Counted from the stretch's first letter, positions 27,510 to 36,160 are shown. The stretch is DNA of 64,000 bases from Bacteroidales bacterium (GCA_018400295.1 JAGYMZ010000005.1:25157-89156); one strand, 5' to 3'. Made by a program: numbers and translations. Notes: a model not told the origin generated them from the letters alone.

Positions 27510-27899
27510 TTATTGGTCTTCCTTTTCGGTGGCATCTTCATCTTTGCCCAGATCTTCAAAATCTACATCGGTGTGCTTGTCCGAAATTTCTTCAACCTTA
27601 TTCTTTTCTTCTGTTTCCGGTTCCTGTTCCTGGGGTTGTTCCGTCTGGATATATTCGATCACATCTTTTAATCCATTGCTGAATTTTTCAAAATCCTCTT
27701 TATAAAGAAAGAGTTTGTGTTTTTCGTAGTAGAATTTGCCCTGCTCGTTGTTGAACCTCCGTTTGCTTTCGGTTATTGTCAGGTAATATTCTCCTGCCCT
27801 TGTGGATTTGACATCAAAAAAGTATGTTCTTTTGCCTGCCCTTATAACTCTTGAAAATATTTCTTCTCTTGAACTTCCTTTGTTTTCTTGCTCTGTCAT
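27510..27899 (-). CDS. PUR-alpha-like nucleic-acid-binding protein (DUF3276)
   Basis: 129 residues from the ATG at 27899 (MTEQENKG). The conserved core EEIFSRVIRAGKRTYFFDVK followed by YYLTITESKRRF and the HKLFLYKEDFEKF helix is that of the Bacteroidota PUR-alpha/DUF3276 family, which binds single-stranded purine-rich nucleic acid. The last 45 residues are very acidic (EQEPETEEKNK, DVDFEDLGKDEDATEKEDQ). No operon partners; upstream a -7 box TATTTTTG (27944-27937, minus strand). Confidence 0.85.
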   Translation of the reverse strand: MTEQENKGSSREEIFSRVIRAGKRTYFFDVKSTRAGEYYLTITESKRRFNNEQGKFYYEKHKLFLYKEDFEKFSNGLKDVIEYIQTEQPQEQEPETEEKNKVEEISDKHTDVDFEDLGKDEDATEKEDQ

Positions 27900-27936
27900 A
27901 ATCAATTTTCTTCGTTAATAATTCCAACTACTTTCG

Positions 27937-27944
27937 CAAAAATA
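27937..27944 (-). promoter_or_regulatory. Promoter -7 box candidate of the PUR-alpha gene
   Basis: TATTTTTG on the minus strand matches TAnnTTTG, 37 bases ahead of the ATG. No -33 core is seen. The rest of the gap (27945-28167) contains no convincing gene; a 69-codon minus-strand frame there lacks family features. Confidence 0.4.
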
Positions 27945-28167
27945 AAAATAATATTGAATAAGTATGTTTATGTGATGAAATGTTCATAAAAAATTCTTTC
28001 CGGTGCATTGGAAGCTTTCTGTTTTTCCCGGAAGAAATCCTAACAGCAGACAGGCTATGTATGTATATGGTTGCATATTTTTTCAACATTTTCCAGCAGC
28101 CTGTATGTGAAGATTTCCACCCGCACCAATACGTCACCTGTATATAGTTGGCGGGCCTTTGTCCGCA

Positions 28168-29736
28168 TCAGGGATTGACTTTTCTGACCGCATCGATCAC
28201 GGTTCCATCGACCCATTTTATGGCTGCTACGATCTCATCGTCCAATACCGGCTTTTCCGGTTTGCCACATATCTTTTCTGCTTCGTTCTTCAGTTCTTCA
28301 ATGGTTTTTATTGGCAGCCCGGTATGTTTCAGCCTGTCCAAAAGATCCTGTCTCCGTGGGTTTACGGCAATGCCCCTTTCGGTTACAATTACATCGATCA
28401 GTTCACCGGGTCCGCACAGTGTTGTGACTTCATCCTTGATCACCGGGATCCTGTCGCGGAAGAGCGGGATGGGCAAAATGGTACATTTGGCATGCAGGCA
28501 GTTTTGCCATCCTCCGATACCGTGAAGCAGGTACCCGTCGGAGTGGGTGACTACGTTTCCGTTGAAGTTGATATCGACTTCAGTGGCGCCCAAAATAACA
28601 ATATCCATCATCGTGGTATAATTGCCTTTGGAGTGGAAGTCGTATGCATGAAAAATTGAAACGGGGTAATGGTTCGGATTTTCCCGCACCGACCGTACAG
28701 CTTCCAGATCAAAGGCTTGTGCGTCCAGAATATAATCCATAACGTCATCCCTGATCATATCGACCATGTATTGGGTGCTCCCTCCGAAAGCGAACCGGGC
28801 TTTCCAGTTCTTTTCTTTCAGGATCTGGTGAAAGTCGTGACCTATGGCCAGGGATGTTCCGCCGGCTCCGAACTGAAAACATCCCCGGTCTTTTAATATG
28901 CCTGTTTCCAGACAGAACTGAGATGTTAACTGAGCGATGAGAAGGCGATCCGGGCTATTTGTGATCCGGGTAGTTCCGGAAACGATCTTCTCCGGGATGC
29001 CGATCTTATCCACCACCACAACATAATCTACAAAGTTTCCCTCGATTTGCATTGGGATGCAGGGAAAATCGACCAGGTTATCGGTTACGACAATGACTTT
29101 ATCCGCATATTGATAATCTGCGAGAGAATAACCCAATACCCCGCATGCCGAGGGCCCGTCGACTGCATTTCCATTGCCAAAGGGATCGGCAGTGGGTGTG
29201 GCAATAACGGCGATGTCTACCTTGATTTCTCCATCCTGTATTGCCTGGTAACGGCCACCATGGGAACGCAATACGGCTGTGCCCGTCATCCTGCCTTCGG
29301 AGCAATATTTTCCAAGTGGGCCGTTCATGCTTCCTTCGATCCTGTTTAATGTCCCATCTTCCAGGTAATCAATGACAGGGGCATTGCAAGGGAAGGCAGC
29401 GGACGGGAACCAGACCAGATTTTTGACCCCCATTTCCGATGCATGCTTAAAGATCTCGTTGCTGACCAGGTCACCATTTCTGAGATGATGATGGGTGGAT
29501 ATGGTCATGCCATCCTGCAAGCCCGCTTTTTCGAGGGCTTCCCTGAGCGAAGCAACGGTTTTGTTCCCGTCTGCAGGATAATCCAGGGATGTGGGTATGA
29601 GAGGTGCATGCTTGCGGCCCTGCGGCCTGTGCTTGCCGACACCCTGAAAAGGGACATGTTTCCGGCCATTGATCTCTTCCGGGACGGTCCTGCCGGCGGC
29701 ATTTTTTACAAGCGTATCGTATTTCTTCATATTCAT
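28168..29736 (-). CDS. citF: Citrate lyase alpha subunit (citrate CoA-transferase)
   Basis: 522 residues from the ATG at 29736 (MNMKKYDTL), the family length; a longer frame opens at a TTG inside the upstream gene and is rejected. CitF exchanges acetyl for citryl on the thioester arm of the carrier subunit. Family landmarks include DGMTISTHHHLRNGD, FAFGGSTQYMVD, RGIAVNPRR and the C-terminal DGTVIDAVRKV. It lies 23 bases after the fused CitD-CitE gene. The ligase CitC and the prosthetic-group enzymes CitG and CitX are not in the window, so they must act from elsewhere. Confidence 0.95.
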   Translation of the reverse strand: MNMKKYDTLVKNAAGRTVPEEINGRKHVPFQGVGKHRPQGRKHAPLIPTSLDYPADGNKTVASLREALEKAGLQDGMTISTHHHLRNGDLVSNEIFKHASEMGVKNLVWFPSAAFPCNAPVIDYLEDGTLNRIEGSMNGPLGKYCSEGRMTGTAVLRSHGGRYQAIQDGEIKVDIAVIATPTADPFGNGNAVDGPSACGVLGYSLADYQYADKVIVVTDNLVDFPCIPMQIEGNFVDYVVVVDKIGIPEKIVSGTTRITNSPDRLLIAQLTSQFCLETGILKDRGCFQFGAGGTSLAIGHDFHQILKEKNWKARFAFGGSTQYMVDMIRDDVMDYILDAQAFDLEAVRSVRENPNHYPVSIFHAYDFHSKGNYTTMMDIVILGATEVDINFNGNVVTHSDGYLLHGIGGWQNCLHAKCTILPIPLFRDRIPVIKDEVTTLCGPGELIDVIVTERGIAVNPRRQDLLDRLKHTGLPIKTIEELKNEAEKICGKPEKPVLDDEIVAAIKWVDGTVIDAVRKVNP

Positions 29737-29759
29737 GGATGTCTGTATTAACGAACGGT

Positions 29760-30998
29760 TTATTGTTTTTCTTCCTTCAACCAATTTTCAGGCAACATAC
29801 CCCGGCTTACGGCCATATCGATTGTGTTTTTTGCTTGTTTCACAACCGGTGGATCGATCATTTTGGTTCCGAGAGATACCACGCCCAGCCCTTTTTCAGA
29901 GGCTTCCCTGAATGCAAGGAATATTTTTTTGGCTTTTTCCAGCTCCCTGGATGAAGGGGCAAAATGTTCATGGATGATGGCGATCTGGCGGGGATGTATG
30001 CAGCCCATCCCGTCAAATCCAAGGGATTTGGATTCCAAAACCGTTTCTTTCAACCCTTCGGTGTTGGCAACATCTGAGTATACTGAATCAATTGCCTGGA
30101 TCCTGGCGGCTTTACAAGCATTTACAATGTGTGATCTTGCGTAAAAGGATTCTTTTCCTGTGCTGGTTCGCTGAATGCCAAGATCCGCTGTGTAGTCTTC
30201 CAGCCCGATGGCCATGGCGGCGATGTTGTCAGCAGCGGTTGCTATTTCAAAGGAATGAATGATACCCAGGGCACTTTCAATGATCGGCATGAGCCAGACA
30301 CGGTGGGCAGGGTTGAGGGATGCTATTTTTTGATTGATCTCAAGAATTTCTTCTTTGCTTTCACATTTGGGGACAAGGATCAGGTTGACAAAATGGGGTA
30401 CGATGTGATCCAAATCGTCAAGGCTTTTGGGGAACTGATTGACCCGTACCATTTTCTCGGCACCGTATAAATTCAGGTTCCGGAGGGCATTCCTGACAAG
30501 AAAACGGGCTTCGTATTTTTTGTCCGGGGCTACCGCATCCTCAAGGTCAAAAATAATTCCATCGGGTTTATGTATGCCTGCATTGATCATCAGGTGAGGG
30601 GCGTTCCCGGGAATGTAAAGGCGGGAGATCCTTTTCCTGTCTTTAGGAGTGGCCTGTTTATTCTCCTTAAGTTCCGGAAGCAGGTAATCGTTGGAAGAAG
30701 TGATGAGTTTTTTTATGGCTGCTTCCAGCCGGGCTGCAATCACAAAGGGCAATGCCCCGGAATCCATTATGCGGATCCCGGCATGCTGCAGTCTGAAAAA
30801 CCTTGCCATCTCAAGGACCTGCTCGCGGATTGCTTTGCCAAACATTACCGCGACTTTACTCTTCAGGTCCAGGTCAATCCCTCCTGTGTCTTTCAGGGAA
30901 ATTTCCACATGGCAATCTGAGCGAATCCCTTCCCCGTAATTGCCTGCGCTTGCATTTTTTACGCGGTCTTCCATGATTTTTCCTGTATTTAAGGACAT
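29760..30998 (-). CDS. citE: Citrate lyase: acyl carrier (CitD) fused to beta subunit (CitE)
   Basis: 412 residues. About 10-95 matches CitD: GGIDLDLKSKVAVMFGKAI, then a helix and SGALPFVIAARLEAAI, with Ser27 in GIRSD at the place where CitD carries its prosthetic group. After a charged linker (about 96-118), CitE begins at RISRLYIPGNAPHLM and includes GIIFDLEDAVAPDKKYEAR and GFDGMGCIHPRQI, the citryl-ACP lyase barrel. In the classical operon citD and citE are separate, adjacent genes. The start is ATG 30998; ATG 30974, preceded by AGGAAA, is nearly as good and still keeps the serine. Confidence 0.9.
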   Translation of the reverse strand: MSLNTGKIMEDRVKNASAGNYGEGIRSDCHVEISLKDTGGIDLDLKSKVAVMFGKAIREQVLEMARFFRLQHAGIRIMDSGALPFVIAARLEAAIKKLITSSNDYLLPELKENKQATPKDRKRISRLYIPGNAPHLMINAGIHKPDGIIFDLEDAVAPDKKYEARFLVRNALRNLNLYGAEKMVRVNQFPKSLDDLDHIVPHFVNLILVPKCESKEEILEINQKIASLNPAHRVWLMPIIESALGIIHSFEIATAADNIAAMAIGLEDYTADLGIQRTSTGKESFYARSHIVNACKAARIQAIDSVYSDVANTEGLKETVLESKSLGFDGMGCIHPRQIAIIHEHFAPSSRELEKAKKIFLAFREASEKGLGVVSLGTKMIDPPVVKQAKNTIDMAVSRGMLPENWLKEEKQ

Positions 30999-31093
30999 TT
31001 TTCTGTTTATCCCTGCAAAGATCAAAAGTTTTTTTTGAATGTCGTGACATCCTGTGAAAAAATCAACGGCATTTTGAGTGTTTGCGACAATTA

Positions 31094-31123
31094 TTGGTTT
31101 CTGGATGGATTATCGTATCTTTG
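31094..31123 (+). promoter_or_regulatory. Promoter of the DUF5011 lipoprotein gene
   Basis: TTG at 31094-31096, a 19-base spacer, and TATCTTTG at 31116-31123: both elements fit the Bacteroidota housekeeping promoter exactly. The box ends 22 bases before the ATG at 31146. Confidence 0.65.
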
Positions 31124-31145
31124 GAATATTGAAATAAATACAGAT

Positions 31146-31478
31146 ATGAAACCATTCCTGCCCGTCACCGTATTGCTTGTCATTCTGCTGATCGCGGGAT
31201 GCAAGGAAAATGATGAAGAATCACGAACAGATCATACACCACCGGAAATTACCATCCTGGGGAGTAATCCGGTATATACAAGGCTGGACAGCACCTATGT
31301 GGATGCCGGCGCTACTGCCTATGACAATGTGGATGGCGACCTGACCTCCAGCATTCAAACAACCAACAATGTGAACATCCATGTGGAAGGTACCTATACG
31401 GTGAATTACAGGGTTTCAGACCGGGCCGGAAATATTGCAGACACGAACCGTGTTGTAAAAGTGTTGATATTTAAATAG
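31146..31478 (+). CDS. Small lipoprotein with DUF5011 (bacterial Ig-like) domain
   Basis: 110 residues from the ATG at 31146, which gives a clean lipoprotein signal ending in LLIAGC; a longer upstream frame is not needed. The mature protein is one DUF5011/HYR-like module: PPEITILGSNPVYTRLDS, then YDNVDGDLTSS and GTYTVNYRVSDRAGNIA. Such modules are usually repeated in large surface proteins; here a single copy is tethered to the membrane alone. Function unknown; it is divergent from the citrate lyase genes. Confidence 0.85.
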   Translation: MKPFLPVTVLLVILLIAGCKENDEESRTDHTPPEITILGSNPVYTRLDSTYVDAGATAYDNVDGDLTSSIQTTNNVNIHVEGTYTVNYRVSDRAGNIADTNRVVKVLIFK

Positions 31479-31540
31479 ATGTCAGTATGAGGGATCCACA
31501 GAATATGATGAGGCGCTAACGGCAGGAAGGGATCCGGGAT

Positions 31541-32131
31541 CTAGTTCATTACCGGATCCGATGGGAAGTTGGTCCAGATAAAATACTTTCCGCCCAGTTT
31601 TTTCAATGATTTTTCCCATAGATTACGGGGAAGGGTGTTCAGCAGCATATCGGCGCTGGTGTTGGATACTACCCATGCGTTCCGTTTAAGCTCCCCGTCG
31701 AGTTGTTTGCTTCCCCATCCGGAATAGCCGATAAAAAAACGGATGTCGTCGGCCCTGAGCTTTTTGAGATTGATCAGTTCCTTGATCTGATCGAGGTCTC
31801 CGCCCCAATAAATGCCCGGTACGATCTCCTGGCTTGCTGCAATTTTGTCACCAAGTGTATGGATGAAAAAGAGGTTGTTATTTTGTACGGGCCCACCAAG
31901 GAACACAGGGCTTTCAAATTCCGGGAACTCTTTAACCACTTCATTGAATTGAGCCGAAAGGGGTTTGTTCATGATCAATCCAAATGAGCCTTCATCTCCA
32001 TGCTCTGCAAGAAGGACAACCGATCTTTTAAAGTAGAAATCACCAAGGAAGGGTTCTGAGATCAATATCCGGCCCCGGGCGGGTTCAATATTATTGGTTT
32101 TTATATTTAAAAGGCTGTGTAAATCCTTCAT
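31541..32131 (-). CDS. YqgE/AlgH family protein (UPF0301)
   Basis: 196 residues from the ATG at 32131. The family signature is clear: GRILISEPFLGDFYFKRSVV, HGDEGSFGLIMNKPL, FLGGPV and FFIGYSGWGSKQLDGEL. Despite the AlgH name, the molecular role of the family is unknown. The gene is divergent from murL, and the murL -7 box (32140-32147) lies right next to this start. Confidence 0.92.
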   Translation of the reverse strand: MKDLHSLLNIKTNNIEPARGRILISEPFLGDFYFKRSVVLLAEHGDEGSFGLIMNKPLSAQFNEVVKEFPEFESPVFLGGPVQNNNLFFIHTLGDKIAASQEIVPGIYWGGDLDQIKELINLKKLRADDIRFFIGYSGWGSKQLDGELKRNAWVVSNTSADMLLNTLPRNLWEKSLKKLGGKYFIWTNFPSDPVMN

Positions 32132-32139
32132 TTTATAAT

Positions 32140-32147
32140 TACTTTTG
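32140..32147 (+). promoter_or_regulatory. Promoter -7 box candidate of murL-murD2
   Basis: TACTTTTG matches TAnnTTTG and lies 35 bases before the murL ATG. No TTG core is found 19 bases upstream. Confidence 0.4.
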
Positions 32148-32182
32148 AAATCTAATATACAAAAATAATACCACATATAAAA

Positions 32183-33556
32183 ATGAAAGCGGGAAAAACA
32201 GCGCGCTATGTTGATCTGAGAAAAGATTTTCCTTTTTTTGCATTTGAAGAATTCAGCGTTGAAATAGAAAGCGATGAGATCCGGGCAGAATTCCTGTTTA
32301 ATTTGTCCGGTCGTTTTTTTTTCCGTCCCGACCTACGGATCCCATTACGCCCCTGGTTCATCCAGGAAAATATGCACGAAAGCATCCTCAGGCAACTATT
32401 CTTTCATATCGGGATGATCGAGTTGATCAGCTACTGGAAGGCTGCATGCTCTCCACGGGTGATCATACGGCCATATAATCTTGATGCTTCGCAGGTCCGG
32501 TGGTGGAAAACGATTTACCATCATGGCCTGGGTGAATTCTTTTATACCAATGGACTCCAGCCAGGGATGGAAGATTTCATGGAAATTGTGCCGGAATCCG
32601 GTAATGAAAGCGAAAAAGTCTCTTTCAGGAATTCCCCGGGATATCTTGTCCCCGTTGGTGGAGGAAAGGACTCCGCGGTTTCCCTGGAGGTTCTGAAAGG
32701 ATATAACCATTCGGTCATACCCTTTGTCATGAATCCAAATGCTGCCATGGAAGGCACCATTCTGGCTTCCGGGGGTTCCATGCACAATTCCGTGGTTGTT
32801 TATCGAAGCATTGATCCGAAGTTGTTGGAATTGAATGCAAAAGGCTTTCTGAACGGGCACACTCCCTTTTCAGCCCTGCTTGCGTTCAATTCATTGCTGG
32901 GTGCCTCTTTGGCAGGGACATCCCATATTGCATTATCAAATGAGTCCAGTGCCAATGAGCCCACCATTCCCGGGACGCACATCAACCATCAGTATTCCAA
33001 ATCTTTTCATTTTGAAGCCGCTTTCCGTAGCTATATTGCGGATTATATCAGTTCTGATGTTTCATATTTTAGTTTGCTTCGTCCTTTGAATGAACTTCAG
33101 ATCGCCCGTATTTTTGCTGAGAAGAAGCCGTATCATGATGTTTTCCGCAGCTGTAATAAAGGGAGCAAAACCGGTTCATGGTGCCGCAAATGTCCCAAAT
33201 GCCTTTTTACATGGATCATTCTTATGCCGTTTTTGGGTAATGATGCGCTTATTAAAATGTTCGGCGGCGACCTGATGGAGGACCTTTCGCTAAGACCTTT
33301 ACTGGACCAGTTGACCGGAATGGCCCGTGAAAAACCTTTTGAATGTGTTGGCACAATAGATGAGGTCAATGTTTCTCTTGTATACGGGATCAGGAAGTAC
33401 GGCAAACCGCTTCCCCCATTGCTCAGGTATTACCGGGATTCGGATATGTACCGGAAATATGAAAATGCAGATATGGACCTTTTTTTAAACGTGCTGCATC
33501 CGGAGCATTTTGTTGATGAGGACGCTCTTATGATGATAAAATCAGAACTTCCATGA
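32183..33556 (+). CDS. murL: UDP-MurNAc-L-Ala-L-Glu epimerase (MurL)
   Basis: 457 residues. A PP-loop ATP-binding motif, VGGGKDS (158-164), is central, and a cysteine cluster C324-x9-C334-x2-C337-x2-C340 looks like a metal site. Known MurL enzymes turn the terminal L-Glu of UDP-MurNAc-L-Ala-L-Glu to D-Glu with release of AMP and PPi, which fits a PP-loop adenylation step. The decisive context is the next gene: a MurD relative overlapping by 4 bases (ATGA), the same pair described in Xanthomonas as MurD2-MurL. The family assignment is from motif, length and context, so a different PP-loop enzyme remains possible. Confidence 0.78.
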   Translation: MKAGKTARYVDLRKDFPFFAFEEFSVEIESDEIRAEFLFNLSGRFFFRPDLRIPLRPWFIQENMHESILRQLFFHIGMIELISYWKAACSPRVIIRPYNLDASQVRWWKTIYHHGLGEFFYTNGLQPGMEDFMEIVPESGNESEKVSFRNSPGYLVPVGGGKDSAVSLEVLKGYNHSVIPFVMNPNAAMEGTILASGGSMHNSVVVYRSIDPKLLELNAKGFLNGHTPFSALLAFNSLLGASLAGTSHIALSNESSANEPTIPGTHINHQYSKSFHFEAAFRSYIADYISSDVSYFSLLRPLNELQIARIFAEKKPYHDVFRSCNKGSKTGSWCRKCPKCLFTWIILMPFLGNDALIKMFGGDLMEDLSLRPLLDQLTGMAREKPFECVGTIDEVNVSLVYGIRKYGKPLPPLLRYYRDSDMYRKYENADMDLFLNVLHPEHFVDEDALMMIKSELP

Positions 33557-34941
33557 TAGCCTTGCTGGACGGCAAACTAAGGAATAAGCGGGTATGTATT
33601 CTCGGGTTCGGCCGGGAAGGGCAGTCTACGTATTCCTTGATCCGGAAGTATTTTCCGGATCTCCCCCTGACAATAGCGGATCGGGATCATGCATTCTTGA
33701 ATTCCTTGGCCCTGAAAGAAAAGGATAAAAACCTGCGATTGATTTCAGGTACGGATTATCTGAGGGAAGCCGGCAGGCATCAACTGGTATTCAAAACGCC
33801 CGGCATCACCATGAAATCCTTGTCCGGAATAATTCCTGCTTCTTCCATTACCTCCCAGGCGGATATTTTTCTTGAAGCTTACCGCAAACAAGTTATTGGT
33901 GTTACGGGCACCAAGGGAAAAACCACTACCGCCAGTCTAATATATCACATCCTCAGGCAATCGGGCAGGGATGCTGTCCTGATTGGGAATGTTGGCTTGC
34001 CTCCCTTTGAAATGCATGAAAAGATCCGCACAGGCACTGCCATTGTATATGAGATGTCGTCCCATCAGCTGGAAACCGTAAACCATTCACCACACATCGC
34101 GATCCTCTTAAATCTTTTTGAAGAACATCTTGATCACTATGTGGATTTTCATTCATACGCCATGGCCAAATTGAACATCATGCGTTATCAGCAAAGGGGT
34201 GATGTACGGATATATTCAGCCGACCATGTAACAGGCAGGACGGTGATGGCGGATCCCGGGGGGGCAACGCACGATTTTACATATTCCCTTTTAAAGAAAG
34301 TAACGGCCGGGTGTTACCTGTACAATGGACGCATTATTTTCCGGAGGAACAGGCATGAATCTGAGATGATGGATGCATCTGAAATACCATTGATGGGCAA
34401 CCATAATTCAGGCAATGTGATGGCTGCCATGATCGCCGCTCATATTTGCCGGGTATCCCTTCCCGTTATTCAAAAGGGTGTTCGGTCATTTCGTGGATTA
34501 AAGCATCGATTGGAATTTCTGGGTGTATTCAGAGGAGTGGAGTTCTACAATGATTCCATTGCTACCATTCCACAGGCGACCATGGCGGCCCTTAAAACGC
34601 TGGGTAATGTGGAAATACTTATCCTGGGCGGGTACGATCGTGGCATCGATTATGATTGCCTGGTTTCATTTCTGCAAGGGTTCAATGTTAAGAATATCCT
34701 GCTGACCGGCCCGGCCGGAAAAAGAATACAGATTAAACTGAAACAAAGCCGGCATCCTTCAAACCTGTTTTACCGGCATGCGTTTACGGATATTTTTCCC
34801 TTGCTTCGTAAAATTGCAAAAGCCGGCGACACTTGTCTGTTGTCACCGGCTGCTGCCAGTTATGATTGTTTTAAGGATTTCGAGGAGCGGGGAATACTCT
34901 TTGCTGAATTTGCACAGCGTTTTGAAGCGGAAAGGAAATAA
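33553..34941 (+). CDS. murD2: MurD-family ligase, probably the L-glutamate-adding MurD2
   Basis: 462 residues with all Mur ligase parts: an N-terminal Rossmann domain (CILGFGREGQS, 15-25), the ATP loop GTKGKTTTA (119-127), the central EMSSHQLE and NLFEEHLDHY motifs, and a C-terminal domain with HRLEFLGVFRGVEFYNDSIA and ILLTGPAG. MurD adds glutamate to UDP-MurNAc-L-Ala. Coupling to murL by the 4-base ATGA overlap and absence of other division/cell-wall genes nearby point to the MurD2 type, which uses L-Glu. A standard MurD that uses D-Glu cannot be excluded from the sequence alone. Confidence 0.85.
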   Translation: MIALLDGKLRNKRVCILGFGREGQSTYSLIRKYFPDLPLTIADRDHAFLNSLALKEKDKNLRLISGTDYLREAGRHQLVFKTPGITMKSLSGIIPASSITSQADIFLEAYRKQVIGVTGTKGKTTTASLIYHILRQSGRDAVLIGNVGLPPFEMHEKIRTGTAIVYEMSSHQLETVNHSPHIAILLNLFEEHLDHYVDFHSYAMAKLNIMRYQQRGDVRIYSADHVTGRTVMADPGGATHDFTYSLLKKVTAGCYLYNGRIIFRRNRHESEMMDASEIPLMGNHNSGNVMAAMIAAHICRVSLPVIQKGVRSFRGLKHRLEFLGVFRGVEFYNDSIATIPQATMAALKTLGNVEILILGGYDRGIDYDCLVSFLQGFNVKNILLTGPAGKRIQIKLKQSRHPSNLFYRHAFTDIFPLLRKIAKAGDTCLLSPAAASYDCFKDFEERGILFAEFAQRFEAERK

Positions 34942-34955
34942 GTACCTTATTTCTT
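34933..34955. terminator. Hairpin shared by convergent murD2 and bTHX ends
   Basis: GAAATAAG (34935-34942), a 3-base loop TAC, and CTTATTTC (34946-34953) form a perfect 8-bp stem, extendable by a G-U and an A-T pair. It contains both stop codons. On the plus strand it is followed by a T-rich run, so it may terminate murD2; support for the other direction is weaker. Confidence 0.5.
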
Positions 34956-35375
34956 ATCCTTTTCTTTTTTTTCTTCTTTTCCGCTTTTAGCCTTGTTGTT
35001 TCCCTCTTTTTGCGCTTCCTTTTTTGCTTCAGCTTTGGTTGTTTCTTTGGTTCCGGAGCTTTCTTTTCTGGCCGGTTCGTCTTTTTGGACGGGTTCCTTT
35101 TTCTTTACTTCATTTTTTCTTACCCGGGTCTTTGTTGTTTTTTCTTCCTGTGGCCTTGTTTCCTGTTTGACTTCAGCCTTTTGTTCTTTTTTGCGAACCT
35201 CAGGCTTTTTTGTTTCTTTTTTGGCCGGGGTTCCCGTGTTCGTTGTGGTCTTTTTAGCAGATTTTATTGTTTCCTGAGGGGGCATGCGCCGGTTTTTCTT
35301 TTTTTTGGGCCGGGTTACTCCGTAAGAACCTCTGATGATTTTGCCTCTTTTTGTTTTCTTATCTCCTTTTCCCAT
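34947..35375 (-). CDS. Ribosomal protein bTHX with long charged tail
   Basis: 142 residues. The first 25 (GKGDKKTKRGKIIRGSYGV, then TRPKK) are the bTHX/Sra signature, a tiny basic 30S protein usually 25-60 residues long. From about residue 45 the rest is low complexity, dominated by Lys, Glu, Thr, Pro and Gln (KKETKKPEVRKKEQKAEVKQ and similar), with no hydrophobic core, probably disordered. The tail could bind RNA or the ribosome surface, or be non-functional. Convergent with murD2, stop codons 5 bases apart. Confidence 0.8.
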   Translation of the reverse strand: MGKGDKKTKRGKIIRGSYGVTRPKKKKNRRMPPQETIKSAKKTTTNTGTPAKKETKKPEVRKKEQKAEVKQETRPQEEKTTKTRVRKNEVKKKEPVQKDEPARKESSGTKETTKAEAKKEAQKEGNNKAKSGKEEKKEKDKK

Positions 35376-35449
35376 AGGTGAAATGTTTTTAAATCAATGT
35401 GCAAAGCCCTCAAATGTACAAAAAATCCTGATAGCCTTCCGGGAAAAGG

Positions 35450-36160
35450 CTAAGAGAATTTTTTCAGGAAATTCTTTTCATGCAGTTCCGGCCTTTTGAC
35501 CACTTTACGTGCCCATTCAAGCAGTAGTTCGGATTGTTCTTCTTCTGAAAGTTTCCAGGATACTCCGCTTTGCCGGATTTTACGGATGAGGTGATACAGG
35601 GTAATGGCTGCCGAAACGGAAATGTTATAGCTTTCTGTAAATCCGTACATGGGGATCCTTACATATGTGTCGGCCAGACCCATGGCCATATCCGAGATCC
35701 CTTCCAACTCTGTCCCGAAAACCACGGCAAGTTTTTGATCAACGGCAAGGTCTTCAATGCTGACATCATTTTTGTGCGGGGAGGTAACGGCGATCTTATA
35801 TCCTTTGCTCTTCAATGATGCCAAACATTCAGATGTGTTATTTTCCCTCTCATTATACCTTTTCATGGTCACCCATTTGGAAGATCCCAGGGAAACACTT
35901 TTATTCAGCGTGTATGTGTTTCTGTTTTCAATGATATGTATATCCTGTATTCCGAGGCAGTCGCAGGTACGCAGCACAGCACTGGCATTATGCGGTTGAT
36001 AAATATCTTCCAGAACCACGCTAAGGTGCCTTGTCCGGTTTTCAATAACCTCGATGAACCTGGACCGTTTATTTTCTGTGATAAACCGGGACAGATATTC
36101 AAAGAGATTTTTTTGATGTTCGGGATGATTTTTCATTGCCATGTCGGGGAAATTTTTCAT
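35450..36160 (-). CDS. trmH: tRNA (guanosine-18-2'-O)-methyltransferase TrmH-like (SpoU family)
   Basis: 236 residues with the SPOUT trefoil-knot motifs in order: VVLEDIYQPHNASAVLRTCD (motif 1), AVVFGTELEGIS (motif 2) and RIPMYGFTESYNISVSAAI (motif 3). Full motif 1 with the N-terminal and C-terminal helical extensions fits TrmH rather than rRNA methyltransferases. It methylates the ribose of G18 in the D-loop of tRNAs. It stands alone, divergent from the TPR gene. Confidence 0.88.
   Translation of the reverse strand: MKNFPDMAMKNHPEHQKNLFEYLSRFITENKRSRFIEVIENRTRHLSVVLEDIYQPHNASAVLRTCDCLGIQDIHIIENRNTYTLNKSVSLGSSKWVTMKRYNERENNTSECLASLKSKGYKIAVTSPHKNDVSIEDLAVDQKLAVVFGTELEGISDMAMGLADTYVRIPMYGFTESYNISVSAAITLYHLIRKIRQSGVSWKLSEEEQSELLLEWARKVVKRPELHEKNFLKKFS

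Noticed and set aside
27928..28137. 69-codon minus-strand frame in the gap before citF
   Set aside because: Overlaps the promoter of the PUR-alpha gene, has no start-site support, and its sequence shows no known pattern.
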